Shown here: positions 24,092 to 34,874 of the stretch, piece by piece
How positions within the stretch are numbered: position 1 is the stretch's first letter
Layout of the letters: each line of letters opens with the position of its first letter
DNA from: Cohnella herbarum
GTDB lineage: Bacteria > Bacillota > Bacilli > Paenibacillales > Paenibacillaceae
DNA length: 64,000 bases
Assembly: GCF_012849095.1 (NCBI RefSeq)
Contig: NZ_CP051680.1
Coordinates: 2,294,001 to 2,358,000 of the forward strand
Direction of reading: 5' to 3'
Notes under the pieces: generated by a model
The model's database searches: none
What the model saw: only the letters and a program-made list of their open reading frames with translations
Told to the model about the DNA's origin: nothing
Program-made: the position numbers and the translations under genes

Positions 24092-25210
24092 TTATCGGAC
24101 TTCCACTTTCCCTTTGCGATAAATCAAAACCCCCAGACCGAAAGCAACGACGCCCCATACTCCCAATATTCCGATTCCCGTCCAGAAATCCCCGGTAGCG
24201 ATTCCGCTGCCATAGACCATTCCGTCCCGGATTCCGTTTACGAAGTACGTCAGAGGCAACACCTGCGAGACCGGCACCAGCCATTCTGGAAACCCGCTCG
24301 TCGGGAAAAAGATTCCGCTAAGGAACATCATCAAGAAACTCGCGATATTGGCTATTCCCATATAGGCTTCTATCGATTTACTGAAGGAAGAGATTAAATA
24401 ACCGATTGCGTTAAAAGCAAGAGCGCCGATGAAGAAACCGACAAGCAGCGTCGGAAAATCAAGATGCAAGTTTGCTCCGAAACCGAACACTCCGATCAAG
24501 GATAAAATAACGATTTGCACAACGCCCAGAACGAAGCGAACCATCATGCCTCCGACTCCGAACAGCCCCATTTTAACGGGAGTCATCCTTAATCGCTTAA
24601 GCAATCCTTTCCGTCTCATCTCCACCATATCTACCATTCCGAACAAACCGCCCTGCGCGACTGCCAGCGCGATCATACCGGTTAACAGAAAATCGACGTA
24701 ACTCAAATCCTCGCTGCCGTTGGAAACGGACTTCATATCCAAATTAAACGTTGGCTGAATATTCGCGACATCGTAATTGGATTGCTGGACGACTTGATCC
24801 AGAATTCCTCTAATGGCCTGCGTGGTGGCGCCATTCTCGTTCTCCTTGTTCACGACGAATTCCAAAGTAGTCGCTTCCTTGGTCGCCGGCAAAGTGATAA
24901 CCGCGTCAACGTCTTTATCTTTGATCCATTTATCCGCTTGCTCCTGGCTGACCGGCTGTTCCGATTTCCACTCGAAAACCGGTACCTGACGGATCGCGTT
25001 CTCGAGCATATCCGAAGTTTCGTTCGCGCTCGATTTGACGACGGCGATTTTAGCCTTAAATTCGCTGTCGCTGCCGCCGCCGAATATGACCATGAAAATA
25101 ACCATTAATATAATCGGGAAAAAAAGATTCCAAAACCAAACCTGCTTCTCGCGAAACATCATCTTGATTTGCGCGCCGAAGAGCTTGCCCAATTGTTTAC
25201 CGTTGCTCAC
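24092..25210 (-). CDS. ABC-2 type exporter permease
   Basis: 372 residues from GTG 25210, preferred because GGAGGG lies 6 bases upstream and it starts 1 base after the ATPase stop; an ATG at 25243 would overlap that gene. N-terminal helix WFWNLFFPIILMVIFMVIFG, an extracellular domain of about 150 residues (IAVVKSSANETSDMLENAIR onward), then five C-terminal helices with the ABC-2 signature region (GLFGMVDMVEMRRKGLLKRL, FLMMFLSGIFFPTSGFPEWL). With the ATPase it forms a DrrAB/YhfG-type exporter for lipids or drugs. Confidence 0.85.
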   Translation of the reverse strand: MSNGKQLGKLFGAQIKMMFREKQVWFWNLFFPIILMVIFMVIFGGGSDSEFKAKIAVVKSSANETSDMLENAIRQVPVFEWKSEQPVSQEQADKWIKDKDVDAVITLPATKEATTLEFVVNKENENGATTQAIRGILDQVVQQSNYDVANIQPTFNLDMKSVSNGSEDLSYVDFLLTGMIALAVAQGGLFGMVDMVEMRRKGLLKRLRMTPVKMGLFGVGGMMVRFVLGVVQIVILSLIGVFGFGANLHLDFPTLLVGFFIGALAFNAIGYLISSFSKSIEAYMGIANIASFLMMFLSGIFFPTSGFPEWLVPVSQVLPLTYFVNGIRDGMVYGSGIATGDFWTGIGILGVWGVVAFGLGVLIYRKGKVEVR

Positions 25211-25211
25211 C

Positions 25212-26138
25212 CTAGTCCCTCCATTCTTTGCCCGTAAAGGCAATAAATACGTCCTCTAAGCTCATCTCGCGAATGGATACCTGTTCGACCCGGTACCCCC
25301 GTTCCTTCGTATATCCGAATATTCCGTACAACGTTTCCTCCGGTTGAACGGACCACACCTTCAACGAAGAGCCTTCGCGCAAAGTGCGAACGACCGTCGC
25401 TTGCTCCTTTGCAATCTCTTCCGTTCTTTCGGCCGCTTCCTCGCCGTCCTGGAAGAACAGCCGAACCTCTCTTTCTTTCGTTAACCGGTCAATCAACATC
25501 GCAGGAGTGTCGAGAGTAACGATTCGCCCTTGATCGACGATGCACACCCGATCGCTCAACTTCTCCGCTTCTTCCATATAATGCGTCGTTAGAATCGTCG
25601 TTTTGCCAAGCTCCTTGAGCTTTAGCACGATATCCCAAATGTTGCGGCGCGCTTGGGGATCAAGTCCGGTCGTAGGTTCATCGAGGAAAATAATCAAAGG
25701 ATCGCTGATCATCGCAAGGCCGATCGCTAGCCGCTGTCTCTGCCCCCCTGACAAGGACTTCACGTTTTTACCGCGATGGTCGGTCAGGTTAATCATTTCC
25801 AACACTTCCGATGTCTGCTTAGAACTAGGGTAGAATGAAGCGAATAAGTCAAGATTCTCTTCTACGGTCAATAAATCGAACATAGCGCCGGATTGCGGTT
25901 GAACACCGATAATCTTTTTAATCTGATCCGCGTTCTTGTCCCATGTGAGTCCGTTCACTGAAACCGTCCCCGCATCGGGAGCCTGCAAGCCTTCGATGAT
26001 TTCCAAGGTCGTCGTTTTGCCCGCCCCGTTCGGCCCGATGATTGTAAATACTTCCCCGGCTTCAACGGAAAAACTTATCTCTTCAACCGCCTTTACGGTC
26101 CCGAAGGATTTACGCAAACCCTTCACCTCTAAAATGGA
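25212..26138 (-). CDS. ABC-2 exporter ATPase (DrrA type)
   Basis: 308 residues from ATG 26138 (GGAGAGG 6 bases upstream); an earlier in-frame ATG at 26186 is unsupported. Walker A IGPNGAGKTTTLE, Q-loop GVQPQSGAM, signature SLSGGQRQRLAIG, Walker B LIIFLDEPTTGLDPQAR and H-loop TTHYMEEAE. The C-terminal 80 residues (LFFQDGEEAAERTEEIAKEQ ... LEDVFIAFTGKEWRD) are the regulatory tail usual in DrrA-like exporters. A perfect 22-bp palindrome lies 96 bases upstream of the start. Confidence 0.9.
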   Translation of the reverse strand, partial: SILEVKGLRKSFGTVKAVEEISFSVEAGEVFTIIGPNGAGKTTTLEIIEGLQAPDAGTVSVNGLTWDKNADQIKKIIGVQPQSGAMFDLLTVEENLDLFASFYPSSKQTSEVLEMINLTDHRGKNVKSLSGGQRQRLAIGLAMISDPLIIFLDEPTTGLDPQARRNIWDIVLKLKELGKTTILTTHYMEEAEKLSDRVCIVDQGRIVTLDTPAMLIDRLTKEREVRLFFQDGEEAAERTEEIAKEQATVVRTLREGSSLKVWSVQPEETLYGIFGYTKERGYRVEQVSIREMSLEDVFIAFTGKEWRD

Positions 26139-26233
26139 CATGTATTCCTCTCCTTCTTTTTCCAAATCGCTCTTCAATAGCCCCATTGTACCCTAGCCTT
26201 TAGGCTTACTCGACGGTCTGCGGTAGTCTTTTG

Positions 26234-26255
26234 ATCTCAGTCTTAAGACTGAGAT
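26234..26255. promoter_or_regulatory. Perfect 22-bp palindrome, probable operator
   Basis: The 11-base half ATCTCAGTCTT is repeated as its exact complement with no spacer. It lies upstream of the ABC-2 exporter genes without a T-run, so it reads as an operator (for example TetR- or MarR-type) or a very tight hairpin. No regulator gene is adjacent. Confidence 0.5.
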
Positions 26256-26332
26256 GACGCGATCGAAACAACGCAAAGAAGCTATTCCCCGGTTAGAAAC
26301 CAAGTGAACAGCCTCGATTATTTACTACAACA

Positions 26333-26737
26333 TTAGATTTTATGGTAATAGCTATTGGCGGCAATTAATCGTTCTTTCATTTTTCGTTCCCGTTCTAACG
26401 TCTTAGCGATATCGTCGTTGATTCTCGAGGAGCAAGTCGGGCAAATATGCCCTCTTCGAATCGGAGCACTACATAGATCGCATTGATCGGCCAAGTTCGG
26501 ATAATCGAATACGCGAAGTTTGCCTTTCCTGATCCAGCCACGAATTTTCTGAACCGGCAAATTCGTCGCTAGAGACAATTGTTCCGTCGTTGCAAACCGG
26601 TTGCGAGATAAATAGCGCTCCATCGTAACAATCTGTTCGTCTAAGAGCGCCGCGCAGCTCGAGCATAGGTTTCGAACGTTTTTCTGAAATACGTTACCGC
26701 AATCCGGACAATGGGCAACCATTAGTTCCTTTGACAT
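26333..26737 (-). CDS. YvyF-like zinc-ribbon protein (TIGR03826 type)
   Basis: 134 residues. Two Cys clusters: HCPDCGNVF ... LCSSC (about 9-28) and CDLCSAPIRRGHICPTC (about 84-100). Between them is a winged-helix-like segment (ATTEQLSLATNLPVQKIRGW, IRKGKLRVFDYPNL). Layout and wording match B. subtilis YvyF, encoded in the flagellar flgM region there. Here no flagellar gene is near, so the role could differ. ATG 26737 has GTGGGG upstream; a second ATG at 26722 with AAAGGA is an alternative start. A 20-bp inverted repeat lies just upstream. Confidence 0.7.
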   Translation of the reverse strand: MSKELMVAHCPDCGNVFQKNVRNLCSSCAALLDEQIVTMERYLSRNRFATTEQLSLATNLPVQKIRGWIRKGKLRVFDYPNLADQCDLCSAPIRRGHICPTCSSRINDDIAKTLERERKMKERLIAANSYYHKI

Positions 26738-26752
26738 ATGAATACCCCACTC

Positions 26753-26772
26753 ATTGGTTCTATTGAACCAAT
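26753..26772. promoter_or_regulatory. Inverted repeat before the YvyF-like gene
   Basis: ATTGGTTC-TATT-GAACCAAT, eight-base perfect arms, 16 bases upstream of the start codon. Its place suggests an operator or a 5' hairpin. Confidence 0.45.
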
Positions 26773-26812
26773 ACTAGCATAGGTCGTCCCATTTTTCATC
26801 AACTTTTTTGCA

Positions 26813-26847
26813 TAAAAAATACTGCCTCCGCATCATACGAAGGCAGT
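26813..26847 (-). terminator. Terminator of the pyr operon
   Basis: ACTGCCT (26821-26827) pairs with AGGCAGT (26841-26847), with inner CG pairs, followed on minus by ATTTTTT, 13 bases after the pyrE stop. Confidence 0.85.
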
Positions 26848-26859
26848 CTCATATTCGTT

Positions 26860-27507
26860 TTATTTGCCGAAAGCCTGCGGATCCGCTCTCCAAGACTGCA
26901 GCACCTTTACGTCCGCGTCGCTAATCGTGCCGCGATTACGGGCTTCTTCTACTAATGCCGAATAGTTCGACAACGTTTGAAGCTCTATTCCTTCTTCGCG
27001 GAAAGCTTCCTCCGCTAGCGCGAATTGATACGTGAAGATGGCTAACACGCTCTGTACGTCTCCGCCCGCTTCGATAACGGCAAGCGCGGCTTTGAGCGAG
27101 CTGCCGCCCGTAGAAATCAAATCTTCGATCACGACGACCTTCTGCCCTTCTTTAATGAGGCCCTCGATCTGATTTTGCTTGCCGTGGCCTTTCGCTTTGT
27201 CGCGAATGTAGGCCATCGGAAGATTTAATTTCTGCGCGACCCATGCCGCGTGAGGGATTCCCGCCGTCGCGGTGCCCGCAATGACTTCCGTATCCGGGTA
27301 GTGCGCCCGGATCAGCGTCGCGAATCCTTCGGCGATCGACTCTCGAATAGCCGGATAGCTCATCGTAAGGCGGTTATCGCAATAGATCGGCGAGATCATT
27401 CCAGATGTCCATGTAAACGGATCGTTAGGTCTAAGATTTACCGCGCCGATATCCAGCAGGTTGCCTGCGATGGATGCCGGCAATTGCTCCAAAGAAATTT
27501 CGCTCAT
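26860..27507 (-). CDS. pyrE: Orotate phosphoribosyltransferase
   Basis: 215 residues; overlaps the end of pyrF by 4 bases. It joins orotate and PRPP to orotidine 5'-phosphate. The PRPP-binding motif VVVIEDLISTGGSSLKAA and the preceding YIRDKAKGHGKQNQIEG loop (with the catalytic lysines) are intact, and the N-terminal FTWTSGMISPIYCDNR block is typical of the short bacterial form. Last gene of the operon. Confidence 0.95.
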   Translation of the reverse strand: MSEISLEQLPASIAGNLLDIGAVNLRPNDPFTWTSGMISPIYCDNRLTMSYPAIRESIAEGFATLIRAHYPDTEVIAGTATAGIPHAAWVAQKLNLPMAYIRDKAKGHGKQNQIEGLIKEGQKVVVIEDLISTGGSSLKAALAVIEAGGDVQSVLAIFTYQFALAEEAFREEGIELQTLSNYSALVEEARNRGTISDADVKVLQSWRADPQAFGK

Positions 27508-28244
27508 TGTTCGGTCATCTCCTTCAATATGTTGTCCAATGCTTCAGACGGGTTAAGCGCCGCCGTTATCGGCCGACCGATGACAAGGTAATCGGTTCCG
27601 CCCATTACCGCTTCATGCGGCGTCGTGATACGGGATTGATCGCCCGCATCCGCTCCTCTTGGCCTTATGCCAGGCGTTACCGTAACAAAGTCCGTTCCGC
27701 ATGCGGCTTTAATCGCGGCGACTTCGAGAGGAGAGGCGACGACACCCTGAAGACCAGCTTCGCGAGCTAGCTTAGCATACCTGACTACGGCATCTTCTAC
27801 TAGCCCGGCGATGCCGATTTCTTCATTAAGTACGGTTTGGCTCGTGCTCGTAAGTTGCGTAACCGCAATGACGATAGGCGCTTGTTTCGCTTCGCCTGCA
27901 TCTACCGCGTCCTTTACCCCTTCGGCGGCGGCTTTCATCATGGCGATGCCTCCGGCTCCGTGAACGTTAAACAGGTCGACTCCCATTCGGGTGATGCTCC
28001 TAGCGCCGCCGCGGACGGTATTCGGGATATCGTGCATTTTCAAGTCGAGGAAGATACGAAACCCCCTTGCCTTCAACTCTTGCACAATGGATGGACCGGT
28101 TGCGTAGAAGAGCTCCATTCCAACCTTCATCCAACACCCCGATCCCCGCAGTTGATCGGCCACCGCCAATGCGGCCGCGGCATCCGGTTTGTCTAGCGCA
28201 ACCATGATTTTCCCCGCTGCTTCTAACCGAGTTAGTGCTGCCAT
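27504..28244 (-). CDS. pyrF: Orotidine 5'-phosphate decarboxylase
   Basis: 246 residues from ATG 28244 (GAGGAGG 7 bases upstream; the frame is open to 28292 without support). It makes UMP from OMP. Signature FLDLKMHDIPNTV with the catalytic Asp/Lys pair, ALDKPDA at the start, and the phosphate-binding TPGIRPRGADAGDQSRI and YLVIGRPI near the end. It follows carB with a 78-base gap that holds a GCCCG/CGGGC hairpin (28283-28313). pyrK and pyrD, usually placed here in Bacillales, are absent. Confidence 0.95.
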   Translation of the reverse strand: MAALTRLEAAGKIMVALDKPDAAAALAVADQLRGSGCWMKVGMELFYATGPSIVQELKARGFRIFLDLKMHDIPNTVRGGARSITRMGVDLFNVHGAGGIAMMKAAAEGVKDAVDAGEAKQAPIVIAVTQLTSTSQTVLNEEIGIAGLVEDAVVRYAKLAREAGLQGVVASPLEVAAIKAACGTDFVTVTPGIRPRGADAGDQSRITTPHEAVMGGTDYLVIGRPITAALNPSEALDNILKEMTEQ

Positions 28245-28322
28245 AGAAAAGCCTCCTCTGCATTGAAGTTCATATAGAAGCCCGATCCCCAAATGGATAG
28301 AGGACCGGGCGGCACGCCATTA

Positions 28323-31300
28323 TTAAGAGTGGAAAGCAGGCATAGGCTCGCTTGAGAACCTTAACGCTTGCAGCATGTTTAGCAGCGCGCTAACGGTATC
28401 TAGCGAAGTCAAGCAGACTACTCCGTTCTCGACCGCTTCGCGACGAATACGGAAGCCGTCTCGCTCCGGCGTCTTGCCCTTCGTTAGCGTGTTAACGACG
28501 AATTGCGCTTCCCCGGTACGAATGAGATCCAGAATGTTCGGCGATCCGTCGGAAAGCTTGTTCACACGGCGCACTTTAAGTCCTGCCGCTTCCAAGGCAT
28601 CCGCCGTTCCGCCTGTGGCGAGCAGCTTGTAACCTAAATTATAGAAGCCTTTCAGAATTTGAATCGCTTCGTCTTTGTCTTTATCGGCGACGGTTGCGAT
28701 GATCGCGCCCGAATTCGGGATTTTCATTCCCGAGCCGACTAAACCTTTATACAGTGCTTTCGCATAATAACGGTCGCGTCCCATTACCTCGCCCGTCGAT
28801 TTCATCTCCGGCGTCAGCGTCGGGTCAACCCGGCGCAACTTAGCGAAGGAGAATACCGGCACTTTAACCGAGACGAATTCATCTTCCGGCCAAAGCCCTT
28901 CTTGGTAGCCGAGCTCGATCAGCTTCTTGCCGAGAATCGCTTGCGTGGCCAAGTTCGCCATCGGGATTTTCGTCACTTTGCTCAAGAATGGTACCGTACG
29001 GGACGAACGAGGGTTAACCTCGATCACGTACACTTTGTCTTGCCATACGACGAATTGGATGTTAACGAGACCGATCGTTTTCAATTCCTTAGCGATCTTG
29101 ATCGTAATATCGATCGCTTGCTGCTTAATATCATCCGACAACGATTGCGGAGGGTAAACCGCGATGGAGTCCCCGGAGTGAACGCCCGCGCGCTCGACGT
29201 GTTCCATGATCCCCGGAATAAGAACCGTGTCGCCGTCGCAGATCGCGTCGACTTCGATCTCTTTGCCGAGCATGTAGCGGTCGATCAATACCGGATGCTC
29301 CGGATTGATTTTAACGGCCACTTCCATGTAGGAAAGGAGCTCTTCGTCGGAGTATACGATTTCCATAGCTCGTCCGCCGAGCACGTACGAAGGACGAACA
29401 AGAACCGGATATCCGAGTTCTTGCGCCGCGCCTACCGCTTCGCCTACCGAAGTAACCGTAGTTCCTTTCGGTTGCGGAATGCTCAGCTTGCTAAGCAACG
29501 CTTCGAATTTCTTGCGATTCTCGGCTTCGTCGATGCTTTCCAAGGAAGTACCGAGAATGCGCACTCCGGCCTTGGCAAGCGGTGCCGCTAGGTTGATCGC
29601 CGTTTGGCCGCCGAATTGCACGATAACGCCGATCGGCTTCTCTTGCTCGATGACGTTCATGACGTCTTCGAAGAACAGAGGCTCGAAGTACAAACGGTCG
29701 GAAGTACTGAAGTCGGTGGAAACCGTCTCCGGGTTGTTATTAATGATTACCGCTTCATAACCCGCATTGCGGATCGCCCATACGGCATGAACGGTAGAGT
29801 AATCGAATTCGATCCCTTGTCCGATCCGGATCGGCCCGGATCCCAGCACGATAATTTTTTCTTTCGCGCTCGGAATGACCTCGTTCTCCGTCTCGTAAGT
29901 CGAATAGTAGTAAGGCGTCGTCGCTTCGAACTCGGCCGCGCAAGTATCTACCATTTTGTAAACCGGCTTCAAGCCTTGGTTCAAGCGATGCGTGCGCACA
30001 TCCGCTTCCTTCGTCAGGGCGCTGTTCGGATGACCTTCGTTGCGAAGTTCGGCGATAGCACGGTCCGTGAAGCCGTTTCTCTTCGCGGCCAGCAACGTTT
30101 CCGGCGTCAAGGCAGGCTCGCGGCGGATAACGTCCTCGAATTGCACGATGCGTTCGATCTTGTCCAAGAACCACCAGTCGATGTTCGTCAGGTCTTGGAT
30201 ATGCTGCAACGTCCAACCGCGGCGGAACGCTTCGCCTACCAAGAACAAGCGCTCGTCGTCCGCTTTGATCAGACGCGTCGTCAATACTTCGTCGGACAGC
30301 TCGTTAGCGCCTTTCAAGTAGATGCGGTGAACGCCGATTTCCAGGGAGCGGACCGCCTTATGAATGGCTTCCTCGAAAGTACGGCCGATCGCCATGACTT
30401 CTCCGGTCGCTTTCATCTGCGTGCCGAGCTTACGGTTCGCCGATGTGAATTTATCGAACGGCCAACGCGGGATCTTAGCCACGATGTAGTCGAGCGTCGG
30501 CTCGAAGCAAGCGTAGGTTTGTCCGGTAACGGGGTTAACGATTTCGTCCAAAGTATAACCTACGGCGATTTTCGCAGCCATTTTCGCGATCGGATAACCT
30601 GTCGCTTTGGAAGCGAGCGCCGAAGAGCGGCTTACGCGCGGGTTAACTTCGATGACATAATATTGATAGCTTTGCGGATCGAGCGCGAATTGTACGTTAC
30701 AGCCGCCCTCGATGTTCAATGCGCGAATGATTTTTAATGAAGCCGAGCGGAGCATTTGGTATTCGCGGTCGGACAACGTCTGGCTAGGAGCCACAACGAT
30801 GCTATCGCCGGTATGAACGCCGACCGGATCGAAGTTCTCCATGTTACAAACGACGATACAGTTGTCGTTCGCGTCGCGCATAACTTCGTATTCGACTTCC
30901 TTCATGCCCGCGATCGATTTCTCGACCAAACATTGCCCGATCGGGCTATAACGGATTCCGTTAGCGACCGTCTCGCGCAGCTCTTCTTCGTTAGCGGCAA
31001 TCCCGCCGCCCGTACCGCCGAGCGTATACGCCGGGCGAACGATAACCGGGTAACCCAGGCCGTTCGCGAATTCAACCGCGGCTTCAACCGTTGTTACGAT
31101 AACGCTCTCCGGCACCGGTTGCTCTAGTTCCCGCATCAATTCGCGGAACAGGTCGCGGTCTTCCGCGCGCTCGATCGCATCCAATTGCGTTCCGAGCAGC
31201 TTGACGTTCTCTTGCTTCAGCACGCCTGCGCGAGCCAGCTCAACGGCCATGTTAAGGCCCGTTTGGCCGCCTAGCGTCGGCAGCAAGCCGTCGGGGCGCT

Positions 31301-31541
31301 CTTGGCGAATGATTTGGGAAACGAACTCTAGGTTGATCGGTTCGATGTAAACTTTATCTGCGATGTTCGTATCGGTCATGATCGTAGCAGGGTTGCTGTT
31401 GATCAGAACGACTTCGATGCCTTCTTCTTTCAGAGCTTGGCAAGCTTGCGTGCCGGCATAATCGAATTCCGCCGCCTGACCGATAACGATCGGGCCTGAG
31501 CCGATAACGAGAATTTTCTTGAGGTCATTATTTCTGGGCAT
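28323..31541 (-). CDS. carB: Carbamoyl-phosphate synthase large subunit
   Basis: 1,072 residues, full length. It opens with [20 protein letters not shown] and repeats the motif at mid-protein ([20 protein letters not shown]), showing the two duplicated ATP-grasp halves. The C-terminal MGS-like allosteric domain ([20 protein letters not shown] ... [17 protein letters not shown]) should respond to UMP/PRPP. It overlaps carA by 14 bases and ATG 31541 has GGAGAG upstream. Being inside the PyrR operon, it is the pyrimidine-specific copy (pyrAB); a separate arginine-type pair may exist elsewhere. Confidence 0.97.
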   Translation of the reverse strand: MPRNNDLKKILVIGSGPIVIGQAAEFDYAGTQACQALKEEGIEVVLINSNPATIMTDTNIADKVYIEPINLEFVSQIIRQERPDGLLPTLGGQTGLNMAVELARAGVLKQENVKLLGTQLDAIERAEDRDLFRELMRELEQPVPESVIVTTVEAAVEFANGLGYPVIVRPAYTLGGTGGGIAANEEELRETVANGIRYSPIGQCLVEKSIAGMKEVEYEVMRDANDNCIVVCNMENFDPVGVHTGDSIVVAPSQTLSDREYQMLRSASLKIIRALNIEGGCNVQFALDPQSYQYYVIEVNPRVSRSSALASKATGYPIAKMAAKIAVGYTLDEIVNPVTGQTYACFEPTLDYIVAKIPRWPFDKFTSANRKLGTQMKATGEVMAIGRTFEEAIHKAVRSLEIGVHRIYLKGANELSDEVLTTRLIKADDERLFLVGEAFRRGWTLQHIQDLTNIDWWFLDKIERIVQFEDVIRREPALTPETLLAAKRNGFTDRAIAELRNEGHPNSALTKEADVRTHRLNQGLKPVYKMVDTCAAEFEATTPYYYSTYETENEVIPSAKEKIIVLGSGPIRIGQGIEFDYSTVHAVWAIRNAGYEAVIINNNPETVSTDFSTSDRLYFEPLFFEDVMNVIEQEKPIGVIVQFGGQTAINLAAPLAKAGVRILGTSLESIDEAENRKKFEALLSKLSIPQPKGTTVTSVGEAVGAAQELGYPVLVRPSYVLGGRAMEIVYSDEELLSYMEVAVKINPEHPVLIDRYMLGKEIEVDAICDGDTVLIPGIMEHVERAGVHSGDSIAVYPPQSLSDDIKQQAIDITIKIAKELKTIGLVNIQFVVWQDKVYVIEVNPRSSRTVPFLSKVTKIPMANLATQAILGKKLIELGYQEGLWPEDEFVSVKVPVFSFAKLRRVDPTLTPEMKSTGEVMGRDRYYAKALYKGLVGSGMKIPNSGAIIATVADKDKDEAIQILKGFYNLGYKLLATGGTADALEAAGLKVRRVNKLSDGSPNILDLIRTGEAQFVVNTLTKGKTPERDGFRIRREAVENGVVCLTSLDTVSALLNMLQALRFSSEPMPAFHS

Positions 31542-32673
31542 ATAGCAGCTCTCCTCTCAGCGTTTCCGACAATTGCGCTTGGCGCGGGCGTTCCGGGTTG
31601 GCGATCTTATTGTCGCGAATCATTTCCAAGAAACGGTCGAACAAGTAGCTGTTATCGTAAGGTCCTGGCGCCGCTTCCGGATGGTATTGAACCGTGAACG
31701 CCGGGAATTTCTTATGCTTCAAGCCTTCGATCGTTTTATCGTTATTGTTGATGTGCGTCACTTCTAGCTCCGTGCCGAAAACGGATTCTTCCTTTACCGT
31801 ATAGCCATGGTTCTGGGAAGTGATGAAGCAGCGGCCGGATTCCAGCTCCTTAACCGGATGGTTGCCTCCGCGATGCCCGAATTTCAGCTTATCCGTATCC
31901 GCGCCGCAAGCGAGCGCGAACAACTGGTGACCTAGGCAGATGCCGAACAGCGGAAATTCTCCCAGCAGTTCGCGGATCGTATTGACCGCATGCGGCACGT
32001 CTTTCGGATCCCCAGGTCCGTTGGACAGCTGGATTCCGTCCGGGCTAAGGCGACGAATGTCTTCAGCGGTTGCGTCTTGCGGAACAACGACGACGTCGCA
32101 GCCGCGTTTGGTCAGCTCGCGCAAAATTCCGCTCTTCGCGCCGTAATCGATCAGCACGATGCGTTCTTTCTCTCCCGGGCTGGAGAACACGTTCTTCGTC
32201 GAAGTACGCGCCACTTGGTCGCGAAGCAAAGCCGTCGTTCCAAGGCGTTCCTTCAGTTCTTCTACGCGCTCGTTGCCCGTCGTAATCATTCCTTTCATCG
32301 TCCCGTGTTGACGAAGAATCCTCGTCAACATGCGAGTATCGATGTCGCTGATGCCGAGGATGCCGTACTCCTTCAGCAGTTGGTCGATTGTATATTGCGC
32401 CCTCCAGTTACTGGGCACGTCCTCGTGGCGGCGAACCACGAAGCCGTGAATGAACGGGCGAATGCTTTCGAAGTCGTCGCGGTTAATGCCGTAGTTCCCG
32501 ACAAGCGGAAAAGTCATCGTAACGATTTGTCCGCAGTAGGACGGATCGGAAATGACTTCCTGATATCCCGTAATTCCCGTGTTGAACACCACTTCGCCGA
32601 CGGATCCGCCTTCGGCGCCGAAGCTTTTTCCAGTAAACAACGTACCGTCTTCCAATAATAATCTAGCTTGCAT
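31528..32673 (-). CDS. carA: Carbamoyl-phosphate synthase small subunit
   Basis: 381 residues from ATG 32673 (AAGGAG 10 bases upstream; GTG 32682 is the alternative). It is the glutaminase that feeds ammonia to CarB. N-terminal domain [20 protein letters not shown]; class I amidotransferase triad Cys in [15 protein letters not shown] and His/Glu in [11 protein letters not shown]. Between pyrC (12-base gap) and carB (overlap). Confidence 0.97.
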   Translation of the reverse strand: MQARLLLEDGTLFTGKSFGAEGGSVGEVVFNTGITGYQEVISDPSYCGQIVTMTFPLVGNYGINRDDFESIRPFIHGFVVRRHEDVPSNWRAQYTIDQLLKEYGILGISDIDTRMLTRILRQHGTMKGMITTGNERVEELKERLGTTALLRDQVARTSTKNVFSSPGEKERIVLIDYGAKSGILRELTKRGCDVVVVPQDATAEDIRRLSPDGIQLSNGPGDPKDVPHAVNTIRELLGEFPLFGICLGHQLFALACGADTDKLKFGHRGGNHPVKELESGRCFITSQNHGYTVKEESVFGTELEVTHINNNDKTIEGLKHKKFPAFTVQYHPEAAPGPYDNSYLFDRFLEMIRDNKIANPERPRQAQLSETLRGELLYAQK

Positions 32674-32685
32674 CCCAATCACTCC

Positions 32686-33990
32686 TTAGCGGTTAATGCC
32701 GTTCTCTTCTGTCCAAACAATCTTGCCATCAACCATCGTCAATGTCGGCCAGCCAAATAATTTCCACCCCGTGAACGGGGTGTTGCGGCCTTTCGTAAGG
32801 AACTTCCCGGGATCGACTTCCCGTTCGTTCTCGAGATCGATAAGTATAAGATCCGCGGGTGCGCCTACCTTCAGCGTTCCGTAAGGTAACCGGAATACTC
32901 TTGCCGGATCGGAGGTCATGCGGCGAATCAGGAAATCTAGGCTCCAACGTCCCGTTCGGACGAATTTCGTATAAAGAAGCGGAAATGCCGTTTCAAAACC
33001 GACGATTCCGAACGGAGCCCTCTCCATGCCGCGAGCCTTTTCTTCTTCGCTATGGGGAGCATGGTCGGTGACGATAATGTCGATCGTTCCATCCTCCAGA
33101 CCTTGAATGCAAGCATCCACGTCTTTAGGCGTCCGTAGCGGCGGATTCATTTTCCAGTTGGCATCCATGCTGTCCGGAATATGTTCGTCCGAGAGGAGCA
33201 GATGATGCGGGCAAACCTCCGAGGTCACGTTCACTCCGACGGATTTACCCAAGCGGATCAGGCGCACCGATTGTTCCGTACTGACGTGACAGATATGATA
33301 ATGAACTCCTGTCGCTTCGGATAACAGGATGTCTCTGCCGACATGAATCGCTTCGGATTCGTTCGGTATGCCTTTCAGACCGTGTTTCCTAGCAAAAGCT
33401 CCTTCGGAGACTGCCGCTCCTTCAACAAGAGTGTCGTCTTCGCAGTGCGCGATGATCGGCATATCAAGCGACTGAGCCAGAGTCATCGCGTTTTTCATCA
33501 TTTGCGCGTTCTGTACGCCGACGCCGTCATCCGTGAATCCGATCGCTCCGGCTTGCTTAAGCGCGGCGAAGTCCGTCAATTCGCGTCCGAGCTCGTTTTT
33601 CGTAATCGCCGCATAAGGCAGTACGCGTACGACGCCTTCGGTCGCCGCTTTATCCAGAACGAGTCGAATCGTTTCCGGTGTGTCCATCACGGGGCGCGTG
33701 TTAGGCATTGGCGCGATGACGGTAAAACCGCCTTTCGCGGCGGATTCGGTTCCGGTAGCGATCGTTTCCTTATATTCAAAACCCGGTTCGCGCAAGTGAA
33801 CGTGCATATCGATCAATCCTGGCGAGATTAGCTTGCCCTGCGCATCGATGACTTCTGCGCCAGCCGTATCCGGCATAACGGAGCCGTCCAACCATTCCGC
33901 GATAAGTCCGTTGTCTACCCTTACGTGTTTGATCTCAGTAGAGCCGGTTTCCTGGTTTAGCGTCTTCGCGTTTAGTATCCATGTTGCCAT
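32686..33990 (-). CDS. pyrC: Dihydroorotase (class I)
   Basis: 434 residues from ATG 33990, preceded by GAGGAGG at 10-base spacing; the longer frame to 34074 overlaps pyrR and lacks a site. It closes carbamoyl-aspartate to dihydroorotate. Zinc ligands in DMHVHLREPG, AHCEDD, HICHVSTEQS and the Asp of VTDHAPHS are all present. It follows pyrR by only 38 bases, where most Bacillales have pyrB or pyrP-pyrB; that gene is missing here. Confidence 0.95.
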   Translation of the reverse strand: MATWILNAKTLNQETGSTEIKHVRVDNGLIAEWLDGSVMPDTAGAEVIDAQGKLISPGLIDMHVHLREPGFEYKETIATGTESAAKGGFTVIAPMPNTRPVMDTPETIRLVLDKAATEGVVRVLPYAAITKNELGRELTDFAALKQAGAIGFTDDGVGVQNAQMMKNAMTLAQSLDMPIIAHCEDDTLVEGAAVSEGAFARKHGLKGIPNESEAIHVGRDILLSEATGVHYHICHVSTEQSVRLIRLGKSVGVNVTSEVCPHHLLLSDEHIPDSMDANWKMNPPLRTPKDVDACIQGLEDGTIDIIVTDHAPHSEEEKARGMERAPFGIVGFETAFPLLYTKFVRTGRWSLDFLIRRMTSDPARVFRLPYGTLKVGAPADLILIDLENEREVDPGKFLTKGRNTPFTGWKLFGWPTLTMVDGKIVWTEENGINR

Positions 33991-34028
33991 TTCTGTTGCG
34001 CCTCCTCTGCTGTTGTCATTTGCTGACG

Positions 34029-34607
<579 letters not shown>

Positions 34608-34626
34608 TCACGCGATACTTGCACAT

Positions 34627-34825
34627 AAAAAAACTCCTTGCGTCTTACGCAAGGAGGAATCAGTCAGATGAGGATATCGGGGCTCGCGTCCGCATAACAT
34701 GTCCACGCACTGCAATAAGTCTGCAGGACATGCCCATGCTAAAGGCCGCAAAACCTTAGATATGTGTCAACTCTGCGCCACCTTGCCAGCCTCTCAGGAC
34801 TGAGTTAAAGGTACCCGTTTCATTA
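34627..34825 (-). promoter_or_regulatory. PyrR-dependent attenuator in the pyr leader
   Basis: The transcript contains CAGTCCTGAGAGGCTGGCAA (34802-34783 region, minus), the conserved PyrR binding loop (CAGUCC.GAGAGGCU...AAGG). It ends with a ten-pair terminator CTCCTTGCGT/ACGCAAGGAG (34634-34656) and seven T. Bound PyrR should free the terminator. The leader is about 200 nt. Confidence 0.9.
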
Positions 34826-34831
34826 ACAATG

Positions 34832-34860
34832 ATTATCCCATGTTCGACATGAAGTGTCAA
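34832..34860 (-). promoter_or_regulatory. Sigma-A promoter of the pyr operon
   Basis: TTGACA (34860-34855), exactly 17 bases, GATAAT (34837-34832). Confidence 0.9.
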
Positions 34861-34874
34861 GGAATTCGGCTAGA

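Noticed and set aside
29604..30737. Long plus-strand open frame opposite carB (377 codons)
   Set aside because: Antisense shadow of a highly biased gene; no ribosome site, no recognisable protein.
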